64,000 bases of DNA from Chloranthus sessilifolius (taxonomy: Eukaryota; Streptophyta; Magnoliopsida; Chloranthales; Chloranthaceae), in the NCBI GenBank assembly GCA_021018995.1, contig CM037587.1, positions 18,539,366 through 18,603,365 on the forward strand. The letters run 5' to 3'. Within the stretch, counting starts at the first letter, position 1. Each line of letters begins with the position of its first letter. The notes beneath the pieces are model-generated. The model ran no database searches, was not told the DNA's origin, and worked only from the letters and a program-made list of their open reading frames with translations. Below, piece after piece: positions 1 through 12,242 of the stretch. Position numbers and translations under genes: made by a program.

Positions 1-1787
1 AGGGAGATGTGGGGGCATGCAGAAAAGGTGGGGTGAGTGTAGACTAGAAATGGGTAGGTTGTGGGGTGTCAGGTAGTGGGGTATATTAATACCCAATGCC
101 TTCCACAATGGAGTCAATTAGGGATGAATATCCCTCAGTGGTTAGGTGGTCTAGCTCTTGGGTATGGGTAAGTGAGAAGGAGAAAGTGGGGTTAGTGCCA
201 AAGGGTATGGATAGTGGAGAAGTGGAAACTGGAACAGCTGATGTGGAAGGTGCAGGGCTGAAAGGTTCAGCAGCTGATATGGATGGGCTAGCTGGAGGTA
301 AGGTAGGGATGGGGTCTATGATAAGAAGAGTAATTGACCAAGGTGTGGATGTGGTGATGGTTGAAATGATGGCTGAGCTGCTGGGGGGAATGGAAACTGG
401 AATGGAAGGTAAGGAAACTGAGATGGATGGTATGACAGAGGGGGGAATGGTGAGGTTGGCATCAGAGGAGCTGACCATAGGTAAAATCAAATCGATGGAG
501 GGGATGATTGTGGGTGCAAAGGTCATAGGTGGAGGCTCCAAGCTAGGAGCACCAGATGTGAGCAGGCTCTCAGAGGTGATTGATGTAGAGATCTCAGGAG
601 GAGGTATTGAGCTAGTGGCAGCTGTTGAGAGAGGCTCTAAACTAGCAGAAGTAGAGGTGCCATGTGCAGCAGCAGAGCTGACTGCTTGTGGAGCTTCTAT
701 CTCAGAATCCTCAGTTGATTTGTTCTTACTCTTCCCAATTAGGGTCCTACTAGCAGACCAAGCCCTCTTCCCAAACACTTTTGGCTTCACCCTCTCCACA
801 GGCTCATCCTCTTTAAACACAAATTTTCCTCTATTAAGCAAGGCAGTGATGAGCCTTCTATAAGGTGGCCCAGGTAGAGCTTGCACTCTCCAAATTTTGT
901 CATTGACATCCACCATTACATCAAATACCAGTTGGGCAGCATTTATTATTGTCCCTTGGAGAAAAAATATAGGGCATCCACTATGGGGGTTCTCCTCTCT
1001 TGCTGATGTCCACTGACATATATATTCTTTCTCAAAATTGAATCAATAAACAACATGCTGGGGTGTAGATCTCTCCTCATTATTAACTCCCCAGACCCCA
1101 CAATGCCTTGAGTGAGGTGCCTGGCTATTGCTTTGAAATACACATTTCAGGTTCTGGCAGACCATAGGATGTATCAAAAATAGAAGGGGCCCCTAATGTC
1201 AACCCAATGTCATTGCAATCTACCAAGAGCTCCATGTTATCAATCAAAATCACAAGGCAAGGCTCAGTTGAACCTGGCTTGGTCTTCTTCCTTAGGTTTT
1301 GATTCCACAGTTTGACCAGCCTAGGGTAAGACTTCTCCTGTAATGGGGTCATCAATGGGGTCAAACCTGCCTTCACCAAATAATTCAAAGTGTCCTTACA
1401 TGCCTCTTCCTTGGAGAAGTAGGGTATGTCAATGATTGTCTTAGGGATCTAGCTTAACTTCTCCACAAATTCATTGGGTGTGGATAGGTTTACATTGACC
1501 TCAAGTTCCCCCTCAAGGTCAGACACAGGCTCAGGAATTTTAAGCATAAGGGTGGGCTCAGGTATAGGGTTAGGTTCTGTCTCAAGGGCTTCCTCAATAA
1601 TTTCTTCACTGATTTGGGCCTTCTTAGCTTTCTTTTCTTTCCTAGGTTTCTCAGATTTTTTAGCTTGATCCACGACAAGCTTTCTTTTGGTAGATGGGGT
1701 CTCCTTGGGCTATTTGGTTAGCCTACTGGATTTCTTAGTGGAAGGGGCTTTGAAAAGGGTAGCTAGGGCATCCTCTTGATCAGCCAT
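1..1787 (-). pseudogene. E1 ORF3: 'putative plant transposon protein'-like, partial and broken
   Basis: ORF3 starts at ATG 1787 (MADQEDALATLFKAPSTKK). A Lys-rich N-terminus (RKEKKAKKAQ) is followed by a globular block (YPRLVKLWNQNLRKK, CNDIGLTLGAPSIFD), a second block with HLTQGIVGSGELIMRRDLHP, and a long Ser/Thr/Pro-rich tail (916-86). Two frameshifts and at least two in-frame stops are present, and the gene is cut by the window edge. It is homologous along its length to ORF3 of E2 at 30645-33751. The position is that of the env-like ORF of Athila elements, but I see no signal peptide or transmembrane segment, so an envelope role is not supported here. Confidence 0.75.
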
Positions 1788-2114
1788 TAGGCACTCAATC
1801 CACACAAATTATATCTCAATAATTCACAAAAATCTTCTATGTTTCAAATGAATCACCACAAAAATTACCAATGAAAGTACTGAGCAAGGAAATCATAGAG
1901 TGAATGGTGAAGGAGGACTTACCAACAGAAACCTAGGGTTTCTCAGATCTCGATGTGCACGACACCAAATCAGTCTCCAATAGGTGCAAAATATAGATTT
2001 TCAGGAATTGAAGCACTTAGAGCAAGGGCACAGTGAGTGGAGTTGGAACCAGTGAGGGAAAGGAAGAAGAAAGAAAATAGAAATCGGCAGAGAGAAAATA
2101 AAGCTCAGAGGCAA

Positions 2115-2615
2115 GCTGTCGAATGGTTGGATTGAGTTATCGATAGGTTTAAAAGGATGAAAATCGAGCTTCAGCAGGATTGGGGGAAAGTTGTCGACGG
2201 GTTGATACAACTTGTCGAAGAATGAAAAGCAGTTGAACCTCTTAAGAGGTTCACTCAATCCTGTCGACGAGTTCAAGACTTCAGCACAATTCATTTCGAG
2301 AGGTTTACAGAACCTCTCAACAGGTATTCTGAACTCAACATTTAATCCTCTCGACAAGTTCCAAGCTTCAGAAAGAATTCACTTTGAGAGGTTCACAAAA
2401 CCTTTAGACAGGTACTCCGAACCTGTCGACAAGGCACTCAAAAACCTTCAGAACCTGTCGATGAGTTCATCGATCCTATCGACAATCATTTTTACACCTT
2501 CAGAACCTGTCGAGAATTGATTCAAACCTCTCGATAGGTCCCAGATCATATCGAAATGGATACTGGAAACTTCAGGAACCTATCGAAATGTTCTCCACTC
2601 CTCTCGACAGCTTAG
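2115..2615. repeat. E1 internal array of CCTSTCGACAGGTTC motifs upstream of ORF3
   Basis: At least 16 imperfect units in 500 bp have consensus near CCTSTCGACAGGTTC (for example CCTGTCGACGAGTTC, CCTCTCGACAAGTTCC, ACCTGTCGACAAGG, CCTCTCGATAGGTCC). Units occur in both orientations because the core is palindromic. The array lies 330-830 bp upstream of the ORF3 start at 1787. The remainder of the spacer (1788-2114 and 2616-2885) shows no recognisable gene. Confidence 0.85.
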
Positions 2616-2885
2616 TTTCTTAGTTCAAATAGATTTCTACTCAGCTCCTATTCCATCTGTCACCCAAATTTATCAATTCTCCTTAGCTCCCATTCATTTC
2701 TCCTGCCTTGGAGTTGATGACACATGCTTCAAACCTACTGACTACTGACTCATGATTTGTAAATGCAAACATCAAGTGCAATTGGCAACCATATTTACAA
2801 TGCCAATCAGATTTAAAACAAAAACAACAACACATATTGACAAACACAACAGCGATGATACATAGTATACATTGTTGAGAATTAA

Positions 2886-4170
2886 TCATATTTTGGTGGT
2901 TCTTAGAGGTGGATGGTCACCACAGGCTCCACCACATTATCAATAAAAAGTTTGAGCCTTTAACCATTCACTTTCATTATCCTACCATCTTTGGGATCCT
3001 TGATTTCAACAGCTCCAGATGGGGTTACATGCTCCACCATGTAAGGTCCCTCCCATCTGGATCTCAACTAACCTAGGAAAAATTTCAATTTAGAGTTGAA
3101 CAACTATACCTTACTTTCAGCTGTGAACTCTTTCCTCAATAAATGCTTGTCATAGAAGGCTTTAGTTTTCTCTTTATAGATCCTAGCATTGGAGTATGCT
3201 TCCAATCTTTGCTCTTCCAGCTCTGATAGCTAGAGCTTCCTGTGCATGCCAGCAAAAGTTGGATCAATGTTCAATGCTTTAACAGCCCAATATGCTCTAT
3301 GTTCTAACTCTACTAGCCAGTGACATGCCTTGCCATACACCAATCTGGAAGGGGACATGCCAATTGGGGTCTTATAGGCAGTCCTATAAGCCCATAGTGC
3401 ATCATTAAGCCTCATGGCCCAGTCCTTCCTATCTGTCCAAACTGTCTTCTCTAGGATGTGCTTTATCTCCCTATTTGAGATTTTAACCTGCCCACTAGTC
3501 TGGGGGTAGTAAGGAGTTGCAATCTTATGTGTAACAAAATATTTCTTTAGCAAGCTCTCAAAATTTTTATTACAGTAATGACTGTCCCCATCACTGATGA
3601 TGGCTCTAGGAGTGCCAAATCTTGAGAAGATATTTTCTTTGATAAATTTTAAGACAGCCTTATGGTCATTAGTCCTTGTGGCAATGGCTTCAACCCATTT
3701 GGACACATAGTCCACTGCCACAAGGATAAAACTATACCCATATGAAGAAGTAAAAGGGCCCATAAAATCTATTTCCCAGATATAAAAAAGTTCAACAACA
3801 AGTATAGGCTATAGAGGCATAGAGTTTCTTTTTGAGGTACTACCCATTTTTTGGCTTTTGTCACAAACTTTACAATGTTGCCATGCATTCTTGAAGAGAG
3901 TGGGCCAATAAAATCCACTTTGGAGCACCTTGACAGCAGTCTTGTTGTCACTGAAATGGCCTCCACAAGCCTGTTCATGACACATTATTAGTATGCTGTG
4001 AAAACCCTGATCAAGGACACATCTCCTGACAACTTGGTCTGCACAATGCTTGAACAGGTATGGTCCTCCCACATGTAATGTCTGATCTGTGAAAAGAATA
4101 ACTCCTTATCCATTTTATTCCAATGTGGGGGGATCTTACCCACAGCCAAGTAATTCATAATGTTTGCAAA
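2886..4170 (-). pseudogene. E1 integrase, broken, catalytic Glu changed
   Basis: The HHCC zinc-binding module is legible (HEQACGGHF ... HCKVCDKSQ) at 4072-3809, then the DDE core ([24 protein letters not shown]) at about 3800-3230, and a C-terminal GPY-type domain (RWEGPYMV) down to about 2890. In-frame stops interrupt it. At the third catalytic position the sequence reads SGQVKIS where the sister element E2 has SGQVEIS. The Glu of DDE is therefore Lys, a G-to-A type change that would inactivate the enzyme. Confidence 0.9.
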
Positions 4171-6019
4171 CTAAGGTGTAGGGGTACTGATAGTGAACAA
4201 CTGTTCATCTGGGAAAGAATCATTGACAGACAACCTATCAAACTCCTCAGTTAGGATTCTAGATAAGTGGTTTGCAACCACATTTTCAACCCCTTTTTTG
4301 TCCTTAATCTCAAGATCAAACTCCTGTAATAGGAGGATCCATCTGATTAATCTTGGTTTTGCATCCTTTTTTGACAAAAGGTACTTTAGGGCTGAGTGGT
4401 CTGTGAACACTACTATCCTAGATCCCAAAATATAAGACTTGAATTTTTTCAAGGCATAGACAATTACCAACAATTCCTTCTCAGTTGTGGTATAATTTAA
4501 CTGAGCATTAATCATGATTTTGCTTACATAAGCAATTACACAACGGGCCTTATCCTTCCTTTGTCCCAAGATTGTACCAATAGCAAAATCTGACACATCA
4601 CACATCAGCTCGAATGGCAAAAAAAAATCAGGTGCTTGAAGGATAGGTGCAGAGGTTAAACAACATTTTAAAAGCTCAAAAGCCATAAGACATTCATCAC
4701 CAAACTCAAAGGGAACCTCTTGGCACAACAGGTGACTAAGAGGTTTTGAGATTTTGCTAAAATCCTTGATGAATCTCCCATAGAATATAACATGCCCCAA
4801 GAAAGATCTGACTTGTTTCACAGGTTTTGGTGAGGGAAAATGTGCAATCAGATCAATTTTATCCTTGTCTACCTCAATGCCTCTGTGAGAAACTACATGG
4901 CTAAGGATAATGCCTTGATTGACCATAAAATGACTATTTTTCCAACTCAACACCAAGTTGGTTTCCTCACATCTCTACAGCACAAGGCTAAGATGGTGTA
5001 GACATTGGCTAAAACTGTCTCCAAAGATAGAGAAATCATCCATGAATATCTCTAAAAAATTGATCAATCATGTCAAAAAATATAGCATATATGCATCTTT
5101 GGAAAGTTGCAGGGGCATTGCATAATCCAAATGGCATCCTTCTATAAGCAAAGGTACCAAATGGGCATGTGAAAGTTATCTTTTCTTGATCTTGTGGATA
5201 AACAGGGATTTGGTTATACCCCGAATATCCATCAAGAAAATCATAGAAAGCCTTGTTTGCCAGCTTATCCAAAATTTGGTCTATGAAGGGCAAAGGGAAG
5301 TGGTCTTTTCTAGTTTTCAAATTGAGCTTCCGATAGTCTATACACACCCTCCAACCTGTGGTTTCCCTAGTTGGAACAAGCTCACCAGAATCAGTTTTAA
5401 TCACAGTAATTTCATATTTCTTAGGGACCACCTAAGTAGTTGCCATCCATTTGGAATCTGAAATAGGGTAGATGACTCTAGCATCTAACAATTTGACCAC
5501 TTCTTGCATGTGGAGGTTCAATTTTCTCTGCATTTTTCTAGAGGGTTTGGAACCCTCTTCCAAGTGTATTTTATGCATGCATATAGCAAGGCTGATGCTC
5601 CCAAGGTCAGCAATGGTCCAGCCTATTGCTCTCTTATGCTTCTTTAAAACACACAACAGTTCTTCCTCTTGCTCATCAGTGAGAGAGGAAGAAATAATCA
5701 CTGGAAACTTCTTGTTTGCCCCAAAAAAAATATACTTCAAGGTCTTAGGCAGTTGTTTCAACTCCACATTAGGGGGACCTATGAGAGAAGGCAACAAAGG
5801 TGCCTTTGATGGTGGTGAAAGAGGCAACATAGTAAGTTTCCATGGTGGATACCTTGTTGCTGGCCCCATATCATAATTTAATGCTTTCACCTCTTGAATC
5901 ATGGTTGTGGGGGCCTTATCTTCTACAATTACTCCGCACATTTTCAAAAACATCACGAAAATCATCACCATGTAGGAGCTTGGGCAAAGTCTCTTCCACA
6001 AGCTCATCAAATACATCAA
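4171..6019 (-). pseudogene. pol: E1 reverse transcriptase and RNase H, broken
   Basis: The N-terminal connection and start of RT lie at 6019-5432, the RT palm (TGWRVCIDYRKLN, GYSGYNQIPV, MPFGLCNAPATFQRC) at 5431-5036, and the RT thumb and RNase H ([18 protein letters not shown]) at 4956-4171. One in-frame TAG separates the first two blocks. A one-base length change in a T run shifts the frame just before the catalytic FMDD box, which is still legible in the neighbouring frame. No complete RT can be made from this copy. Confidence 0.9.
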
Positions 6020-6491
6020 TTAAAAAGTAATCCTCACTATCCAAGTGAGACTGATTGGCTGCATCATACACATTCAATTTCACTTTCATGTTGCTAAAAG
6101 ACACTTCCATTACTCCTGATCTACACTGAATACAAGCATTGACAGTGGCCAAGAAAGGCCTGCCCAAAATTACAGGAATGGAGGTGGTGCACTTGTTTGG
6201 CTCCATGTCAAACACCAGAAAGTTTGCTGAGTAGAAAAACTTGTCAACCCCAACTAACACATCCTCTATCATTCCCACAGGCCTCCTTTCAGATCTGTCA
6301 GCTAGTTGTACCACCACGTGTGTGGGCTTCAATTCTCTCAAGCCTAATTTCTCATAAACTGAATATGAAAATAGGTTTATACTAGCTCCCATATCTAATA
6401 AAGCCTTCTCAATGGTATGATTCCCAATGATGCAAAGGATTGTGGGAACTCCAAGGTCTTGAAGCTGGGTTGGGGTTGCAATGGCCAACAC
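5916..6491 (-). pseudogene. E1 aspartic protease segment
   Basis: The retropepsin-like domain has active-site box ALLDMGASINL near residue 30 and the C-terminal GRPFLATVNA block. It follows the gag linker in the same frame after one TAA stop. The Asp of the D-x-G triad is kept. It would mature the E1 Gag-Pol polyprotein if the frame were continuous, which it is not. Confidence 0.85.
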
Positions 6492-8463
6492 TTAGTTCCT
6501 TTTATCAGCATAAAAGACCTTCTTGGATAGATGTATCCTAGATTGTCTTTTGTGGGTGCACAAATCTTTTAAAAATTTTGCATAGGCTGGAACTTGCTTG
6601 ATAGCATTAAGTAAAGGTAAGTTGATCTTTACTTGTTTGATTGTTTCCATCATCTCCTCCACTTTAGCATTCCCCTTATCAAAAGGAGAAGGTGTTTTCA
6701 ATGCATTGGGAAATGTCAGATGGGGGACTGATCTCCCATTTGATGCCTTAGCAAGCTCAAGCTCATTAGATTTTTCTTTATTTTTTTTTTCAGTTCTTTC
6801 TTGGGGTACCTCCACATCCCCTTTATTTTTTATATGCTGCTCCTGCTGCATATCTCCATGGGTTGATTCTTCATTTTCTGCACTTTCCTCATCAAGCTTC
6901 ACACCAACTTGGCTATCAACTAGCCTTCCACTCCTCAAGGTGGTGACAGATTTTGCTTCTTCATGGGAGAAAGTCTCACCCACCATGTACTGCCCCTTTG
7001 GATTGTTTATGGGCTGACTAGGCAGTCTTTCCTCCTTTCTCCTAGTCAAAGTATTAGATAGATAATCAAGGTGGTCCTCTATCTTCTTGATACTTTGGCT
7101 ATAAGAGTTGACAGTTTGTGACAAAGACCCTAAATTCTGCAGTGAAGCCAGAACTTGCTCTTCAAATGTGAGGGATTTAGGGGGTGCTGGGGCTAGTGTA
7201 CTTTGATGCACAGGTTGAGCCATAGGCTATTGGTATTGGGGCCTTGGAAAGTAATTCTGCTGGTATGGCTGGGCAATCCTATAAGGCATGGATTGCTGTT
7301 GTGGCTGCTACTGATAATTTTGGAAGGTATCTTGTCTCTACCTCAAGTTGGGGTGGTTTCTCCAATGATAACCAACAGTAGGCTATTGTCCATAGGACTG
7401 AGCAGCATTCACATGTTCCATCATAAGGTCTAAAAATTGAGCAGCAGAGGGCATTCCTCAAGGGAGTGAGTGGGAGACTGGCATATCACATATGCCTCCT
7501 CCACTTTGGCAGCCATTGGAGGCTGCATTGCTCCCATGAGCTTATGAAACTTTTGAGTCAAGCTGCCCACTTTCCTTTCCAAGTCATTGTATCCACTCAC
7601 CTCATATATTTTTTCTCTAATAGTATTTTCTCTCACCAATCTAGGGGTCTTAAAATCTCTTGACCAGGTCTCCCTTTGCATGGAGTTTTCACTGATGATA
7701 TCAAACAACTCCCAAGTCTCATAAGCTATCTTGTGGAGGTATGTACCACCACATGAGGCATCAACCATATCCCTGCTCTTGGGATCAATTCCTTGATAGA
7801 AACTTTGAATAAGTTACCATTTAGAAATTTGGTGATGGGGACATTACTTCAAGAGTTCCTTAAACCTCTCCCATGCTTGGTGAAAGTTTTCAGTTGGAGC
7901 TTGAGCATAAGAGATTATACTCTTCCTCAACTGACTTATTTTGGACAAGGGGAAAATTTTGGCCAAAAATTGACATTGAAGGTCATTCCAGGACTGAATA
8001 CTATTGATTGGGAGCATTGACAACCAAGTTCTAGCTCTATCCTTTAATAAAAAAGAAAAGAGTCTTAACCTGGTTGCTTCCTCCCCCAAACCTACAATGT
8101 TGAAGGTAGTGCACAGCCCTAAAAATTCATTAATGTGCTTATATGGATCTTCTTTACTTAGGCCATGATATGAGGGTAGCATCTGTATGATGGAGGATTT
8201 GATCTCATAGTTCCTTTGATAGTAGGGAATTGAATGCAGAAAGGGGAATTGTACACCCCTAGTGCATTGAATTCCTTCAATGTCCTAGGTTGCTCACCCA
8301 TTGCAGAACTATCACAATCAACTATAGGTGTGTGTATGAGATGCTTAGGTCTAAGAAGTCTCTCAACTTGAAGATCTAAAGGAGCAATCTCAGGATTAAG
8401 AGATCTCTTACTAAGCATGCACACAGTAGAAACACAATACAACTCAGACAAAATACAACACAT
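6492..8463 (-). pseudogene. gag: E1 gag, broken
   Basis: This is the capsid/nucleocapsid gene of E1. Recognisable segments are the N-terminal part (8463-8158), the Retrotrans_gag core (8182-7844, with LSKEDPYKHINEF and DRARTWL), the C-terminal part with a decayed zinc knuckle (7768-7430), and the gag-protease linker (7223-6492), which has a predicted coiled coil and a lysine/glutamate-rich stretch. The segments lie in three frames, so at least two frameshifts are present, plus in-frame stops. In the knuckle (around VICQSPTHSLEEC) the first expected cysteine is a tyrosine. The 5' leader between 8464 and 8739 shows nothing else recognisable. Confidence 0.85.
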
Positions 8464-8739
8464 ATTTCAGTAAAACAAATTCAAAAACACACAACTACTG
8501 CTACGGATATAAAAATTTACAGGTCTAAAACTGTAAAGGGGTTAAGGAATGCAAACTGTAGCACAACTTTCTCTTCCAATTAGCACAAAGCTCCTCTCAA
8601 AACAACAAATCCAGATCTGCAAATACAAAATTAAACTATAAAAAAAACTATAGCAACAATTAGTCAAACACAAAATAGGCAATTAAAAATCTAACTCTAC
8701 AATGAGAAAAACTTGGATTTACCAATTTACAAACACATT

Positions 8740-8757
8740 TCCCCAGCAGCGGCGCCA
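8740..8757 (-). other. E1 primer-binding site (tRNA-Asp type)
   Basis: The minus strand reads TGGCGCCGCTGCTGGGGA, close to the plant Athila primer site TGGCGCCGTTGCCGGGGA, which is complementary to the 3' end of tRNA-Asp. Confidence 0.85.
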
Positions 8758-9731
8758 AAAACTTGTTGTCTTGCTCACCTTACAATTATTAAATGGTTAA
8801 AACAGCCAATTAAAAGGCAAAATCACAGAGATGAGGAATCAAGGTAAGCAAGCAGTCCTGCAAGAACTAGGGTTATTGCAGTAAGTTTTAATAGGCAAGT
8901 CAAGGTATGTCCACAGGGAAATGTGATTTAAACTATGGTAAATCTCCATATCTATAGCAGATCTGACACTCTATCCTAAATTCAACTAAATCAAAATTGG
9001 AAAGAGGAGAGGTTTCTAGGATTTGCCACTAAAAATTATAAAAAATAAAATGCAAATGATCCAGATTTGATTAAACACATAGTTAAAGGAAAATGGAGAA
9101 AAGATTAAAATCAAGAGGTGGAGAATAGCAGCTAGGGATTTTGGTCTTTATTGAAAATTATTTAGTTCAAAGGCAGTGCAAGGAACTGGTTTGCAACAAT
9201 CCTTCATCTGGCTACAAGCTCAAATGCAAGGTATAAGAATTCACTCTCAACCAAAGAATTGAAGCAATCCTAAAGGCTATGATCTATCCACTCGAATGGT
9301 CATAGATCATCCCAGAGATTGTTCCAATTCAGGGATCTTAATTGGAATAATTAAACCATTGCAGATGTTGTGAATACAAGGCTACAAGCTCAGGCATCCA
9401 CAAGGGTATTAGATCTAGGAAAATCAAATGGCAATCACGAGATTTATGGATCCAAAATAACTTTACATTCAACAATTACTGAATCAATACAACTTACAGT
9501 CAATTGTGCTCAGATTTGCAATCTATGCAACACCTAATCCTCCTACAAAGCTTTGAACCTCTCAATTTACAGCTCTCAACCTCACCCTAGCTACCAAAGA
9601 GGTTTAGCCAATCATAATTGGCTAAGAGGTGAATGGGGGAAGAAGGAAGAGAGAGGGAATTTTTGGAGGGAACTCGAATTTGGCTCTGGTTCTCCCAATT
9701 TCTAGAAGCTAGCTTTGTAAATTCTCCCAAC

Positions 9732-9738
9732 TTTTATA
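9732..9738 (-). promoter_or_regulatory. E1 LTR TATA box
   Basis: TATAAAA on the minus strand, in the context GAGTATAAAAGTTGGG. It lies between the upstream motif array and the LTR 3' end, which suits the U3/R boundary. Confidence 0.6.
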
Positions 9739-10009
9739 CTCTTCTCCTCTCTTCTTAGATCTGTTTCACCCAATCAAAGCTCAAGAGAATAATTTTATTA
9801 TTCTGAGCTACTGATGTGGCTGATTTCTCTTCTATAAGTTATTTCCCCATTGGTCCAAAACAGGTAGGCCCATGTGATGTGGTTAGGGTTTCCATTCGTG
9901 CTCAGTGGTGTTCCAAAAATACCCCCAAGGGTCATTAACACACCTTGGGGCTCGTGTAAAGAATTCTGAAGTTGGCAACTGCTGTGAAAGGAACAGAGAA
10001 GTTCCTAAT

Positions 10010-10206
10010 TCGACTGTCAAGAGGTTTAGGGAACTTCTCGACAGGTTTTGAATTAGCTTGGTGTTCCCATCGGTAGGTTGAAGTGGCTTTCGACAGGTTT
10101 GGAGACATCTCGATAGGTTCATGTGAACTGGTCGACAGGTTACTGAAGGCTCTCGATAAGTTACTTGACTTCTCGACAGGTTTTGGTGAACTCATCGATA
10201 GGATTG
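10010..10206. repeat. E1 LTR array of TCGACAGGTT motifs
   Basis: About nine imperfect units occur in 200 bp (for example TTCTCGACAGGTTTTG, TTTCGACAGGTTTGG, ATCTCGATAGGTTC, GGTCGACAGGTTAC). The core GTCGAC is palindromic. The array is 270-470 bp upstream of the TATA box, so within U3. The same motif family fills the spacer at 2115-2615 in the same element. Confidence 0.85.
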
Positions 10207-10830
10207 ACAGCCAAAATCTTTTGGTGAACTCATGAACTTCTAAAGCTTTGTATACTATTTGATTGGCTGGCCTTGCACATGTTGAGTAGTAGGTTGATTC
10301 TTTGGCCTTTTTAAATGGATGTCTGCACTAAGACTATAATTTATTACTTATCTATAAAACATACTTAAAATGCTTTATTAGTCAGCTCAAGGGTCCATCA
10401 AAGATTAGGTTAGGAGGTGAAAAATGATATTTTTCACTGCTTATCACTCGTCTTCCTCCTTTGGCTGGTAGGTCGGGTCACCCTCTTACTCTGGATCGAG
10501 ATCTGCAGCTAAGATATTGAAGTCGCAGGATGAGCTATCATCAAAGCTCAGCAGGGACATTTACATTGCCAATTCATATTTTAGATAACCGAATTCACTT
10601 CTAGAGGCATAGAATATGAATAAAAGTATAGTAAGTCTTAGCTTGTATTTGCTATAGCATAAACCATTCATTATCATGCGAATAATTTAACATGCAGACA
10701 TGCTGAACCATCATGCTGAAGAAATACAAAACAAATCATGGTGGAACAAGTACAAGGAATCAAGCTGAAACAAGCTCAATTTAAATAAGCTTATCAGATG
10801 TAAAAGATACATGTATAGAATCAAAAGAAT

Positions 10831-10997
10831 CAAACTCCCGAGTTAGCGGGATCACTTGTCAAGCTCCGGAGTTAGCGGGATCACTTGAACCGAGACAAAT
10901 CAAGCTCCCGAGGTAGCGGGATCACTTGTCAAGCTCCCGAGTTAGCAGGATCACATGGACTGAGACAATCAGGCTCTCGAGTTAGCAGGATCACTTA
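10831..10997. repeat. E5 array of CTCCCGAGTTAGCGGGATCA units
   Basis: Five imperfect units of about 28 bp are spaced irregularly at 10831, 10860, 10901, 10930 and 10970. Each contains CCCGAGTTAGCGGG, a short dyad (CCCG/CGGG), followed by ATCACTTG. Irregular spacing and degenerate units exclude a CRISPR array. Confidence 0.85.
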
Positions 10998-11956
10998 GCT
11001 TAAAAGCGAAGCAAAACAGATACTTGACATCAAGGGTATAAAGACATGACTAATGCATGCATGGTATATGAGAACATCGTGAGCAGATGACATATAAGCA
11101 GATATCAATACTACATGTAGCATGATTCTTCATAGCAAAACTTTCCATTTCTATTTCTGATTATACATGATTAGACATGAACAATTCATGATAATAATTA
11201 ATCAAAACCATTCCTCTTAACTAATCTAGCATCATCTGTTAATATGATAGATTTGAGTATAATCCTTCAGCCATAAATCAACATTGATTACATATCCACA
11301 ACAAACCTGATGTTCATTGTCACATGCATTCTTCATAAAAAAAAACTCAGCATTTCTATGTGCTATATCTAACATGTTCCTTCGGTCACCTTATAGTGAA
11401 CTACTGCAACTCAACTTATGGCAGAACTAATCACCATGAGATCAAGTATTCAAAACCATTCTTTTAAACCTGTCATTCATATGATATAATGGCTGTCATG
11501 CTGACATATATTCATAGGATAATCCTATGTCGAGCTGAAATAGCATGGTTTGAGCATCAAAGTTCATGGTATAACAGATATGGTGTTGATCTTACTATCA
11601 TCATAGCTTAGTATACCTTAGTAGAGCAACTGAAACGATTACTGGCATATGGAGAAAAACTAACTTGCTAATCAGAGATGAATTTGAAAACAAAATATAA
11701 ATGATCAAGGGAAACTCCCTACCTTAGCTTACACTTTACGTATGACATGTGCATGCACGCATTCACGCTATCTTCATTGGTGTGCATCAAGCACCTAGAA
11801 GTTAATAGTCATAGATTTAGTATTTTAAAATGGGTTACTGGACCCAACATTAGACCCTTCATTAGTGCCCTACGATGTTAAATCATCGAAGAGTTAACAC
11901 GCACACCCGACAAGAGACCACAGAGACCTTAAAGGATATGCTAAGCCAAACATGGG

Positions 11957-12242
11957 CTTGCCACGGCAAGGCATAGGGTTGCCACGGCAAGCTCACCAGC
12001 TGAGCACCTTGCCGCGGCAAGCTCACAAGCTAGCCGTGACAAGCCTGATGCCAACTTGCCGTGGTGCCCTTTTGCTTTCTTGTTGCTTTTGGATTTTCTT
12101 GGTCTATTGGCCTCTGTACCATCTGTACCATATATAGATTTATCTGGTAGTTCTTTATACTCAATCTATAATATTTATTCACTTTGGTATGGAAGGTTTG
12201 GAGTGCACGCGACAAGCCTGATGCCAGCTTGTCGTGGTGCCC
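11957..12242. repeat. E5 array of TTGCCGCGGCAA palindromes
   Basis: Units read TTGCCACGGCAA (11958, 11979), TTGCCGCGGCAA (12009, a perfect 12-bp palindrome), GCCGTGACAAG (12033) and diverged forms TTGCCGTGGTGCC (12055) and TTGTCGTGGTGCC (12230). The last units are inside the 174-bp duplication. Confidence 0.8.

Larger units (their letters stand above)
1..10446 (-). mobile_element. E1: Athila-like Ty3/gypsy LTR retrotransposon, 3' end outside window
   Basis: Read on the minus strand the order is 5' LTR (10446-8764), tRNA-Asp-type primer-binding site, gag, protease, RT/RNase H, integrase, a spacer with a motif array, and a third ORF that runs off the left edge. Wording of gag and pol (for example the protease ALLDMGAS box) and the primer site match the Athila lineage. 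The coding region carries several frameshifts and in-frame stops, so the copy is dead. The 3' LTR and the left target duplication are not in the window. The five bases on the right flank are CTCGT, which should recur beyond the left end. Confidence 0.9.
8764..10446 (-). repeat. E1 5' LTR
   Basis: On the minus strand this 1683-bp segment begins TGATAAGCAGTG at 10446 and ends in CA at 8764, six bases before the primer-binding site. It has a TATAAAA box at 9738-9732 and, upstream of it, an array of TCGACAGGTT-type motifs at 10010-10206. The partner LTR lies left of the window, so the ends rest on the TG...CA termini and the primer site and not on a pairwise alignment. Confidence 0.85.

Noticed and set aside
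96..863. Long plus-strand frame of 255 codons
   Set aside because: It is the reverse of the Ser/Pro-rich tail of E1 ORF3; low-complexity composition keeps the opposite strand open.
10831..10997. Direct repeats resembling a CRISPR array
   Set aside because: Units are degenerate and irregularly spaced, lie in an LTR of a plant element, and no cas-like gene is near.
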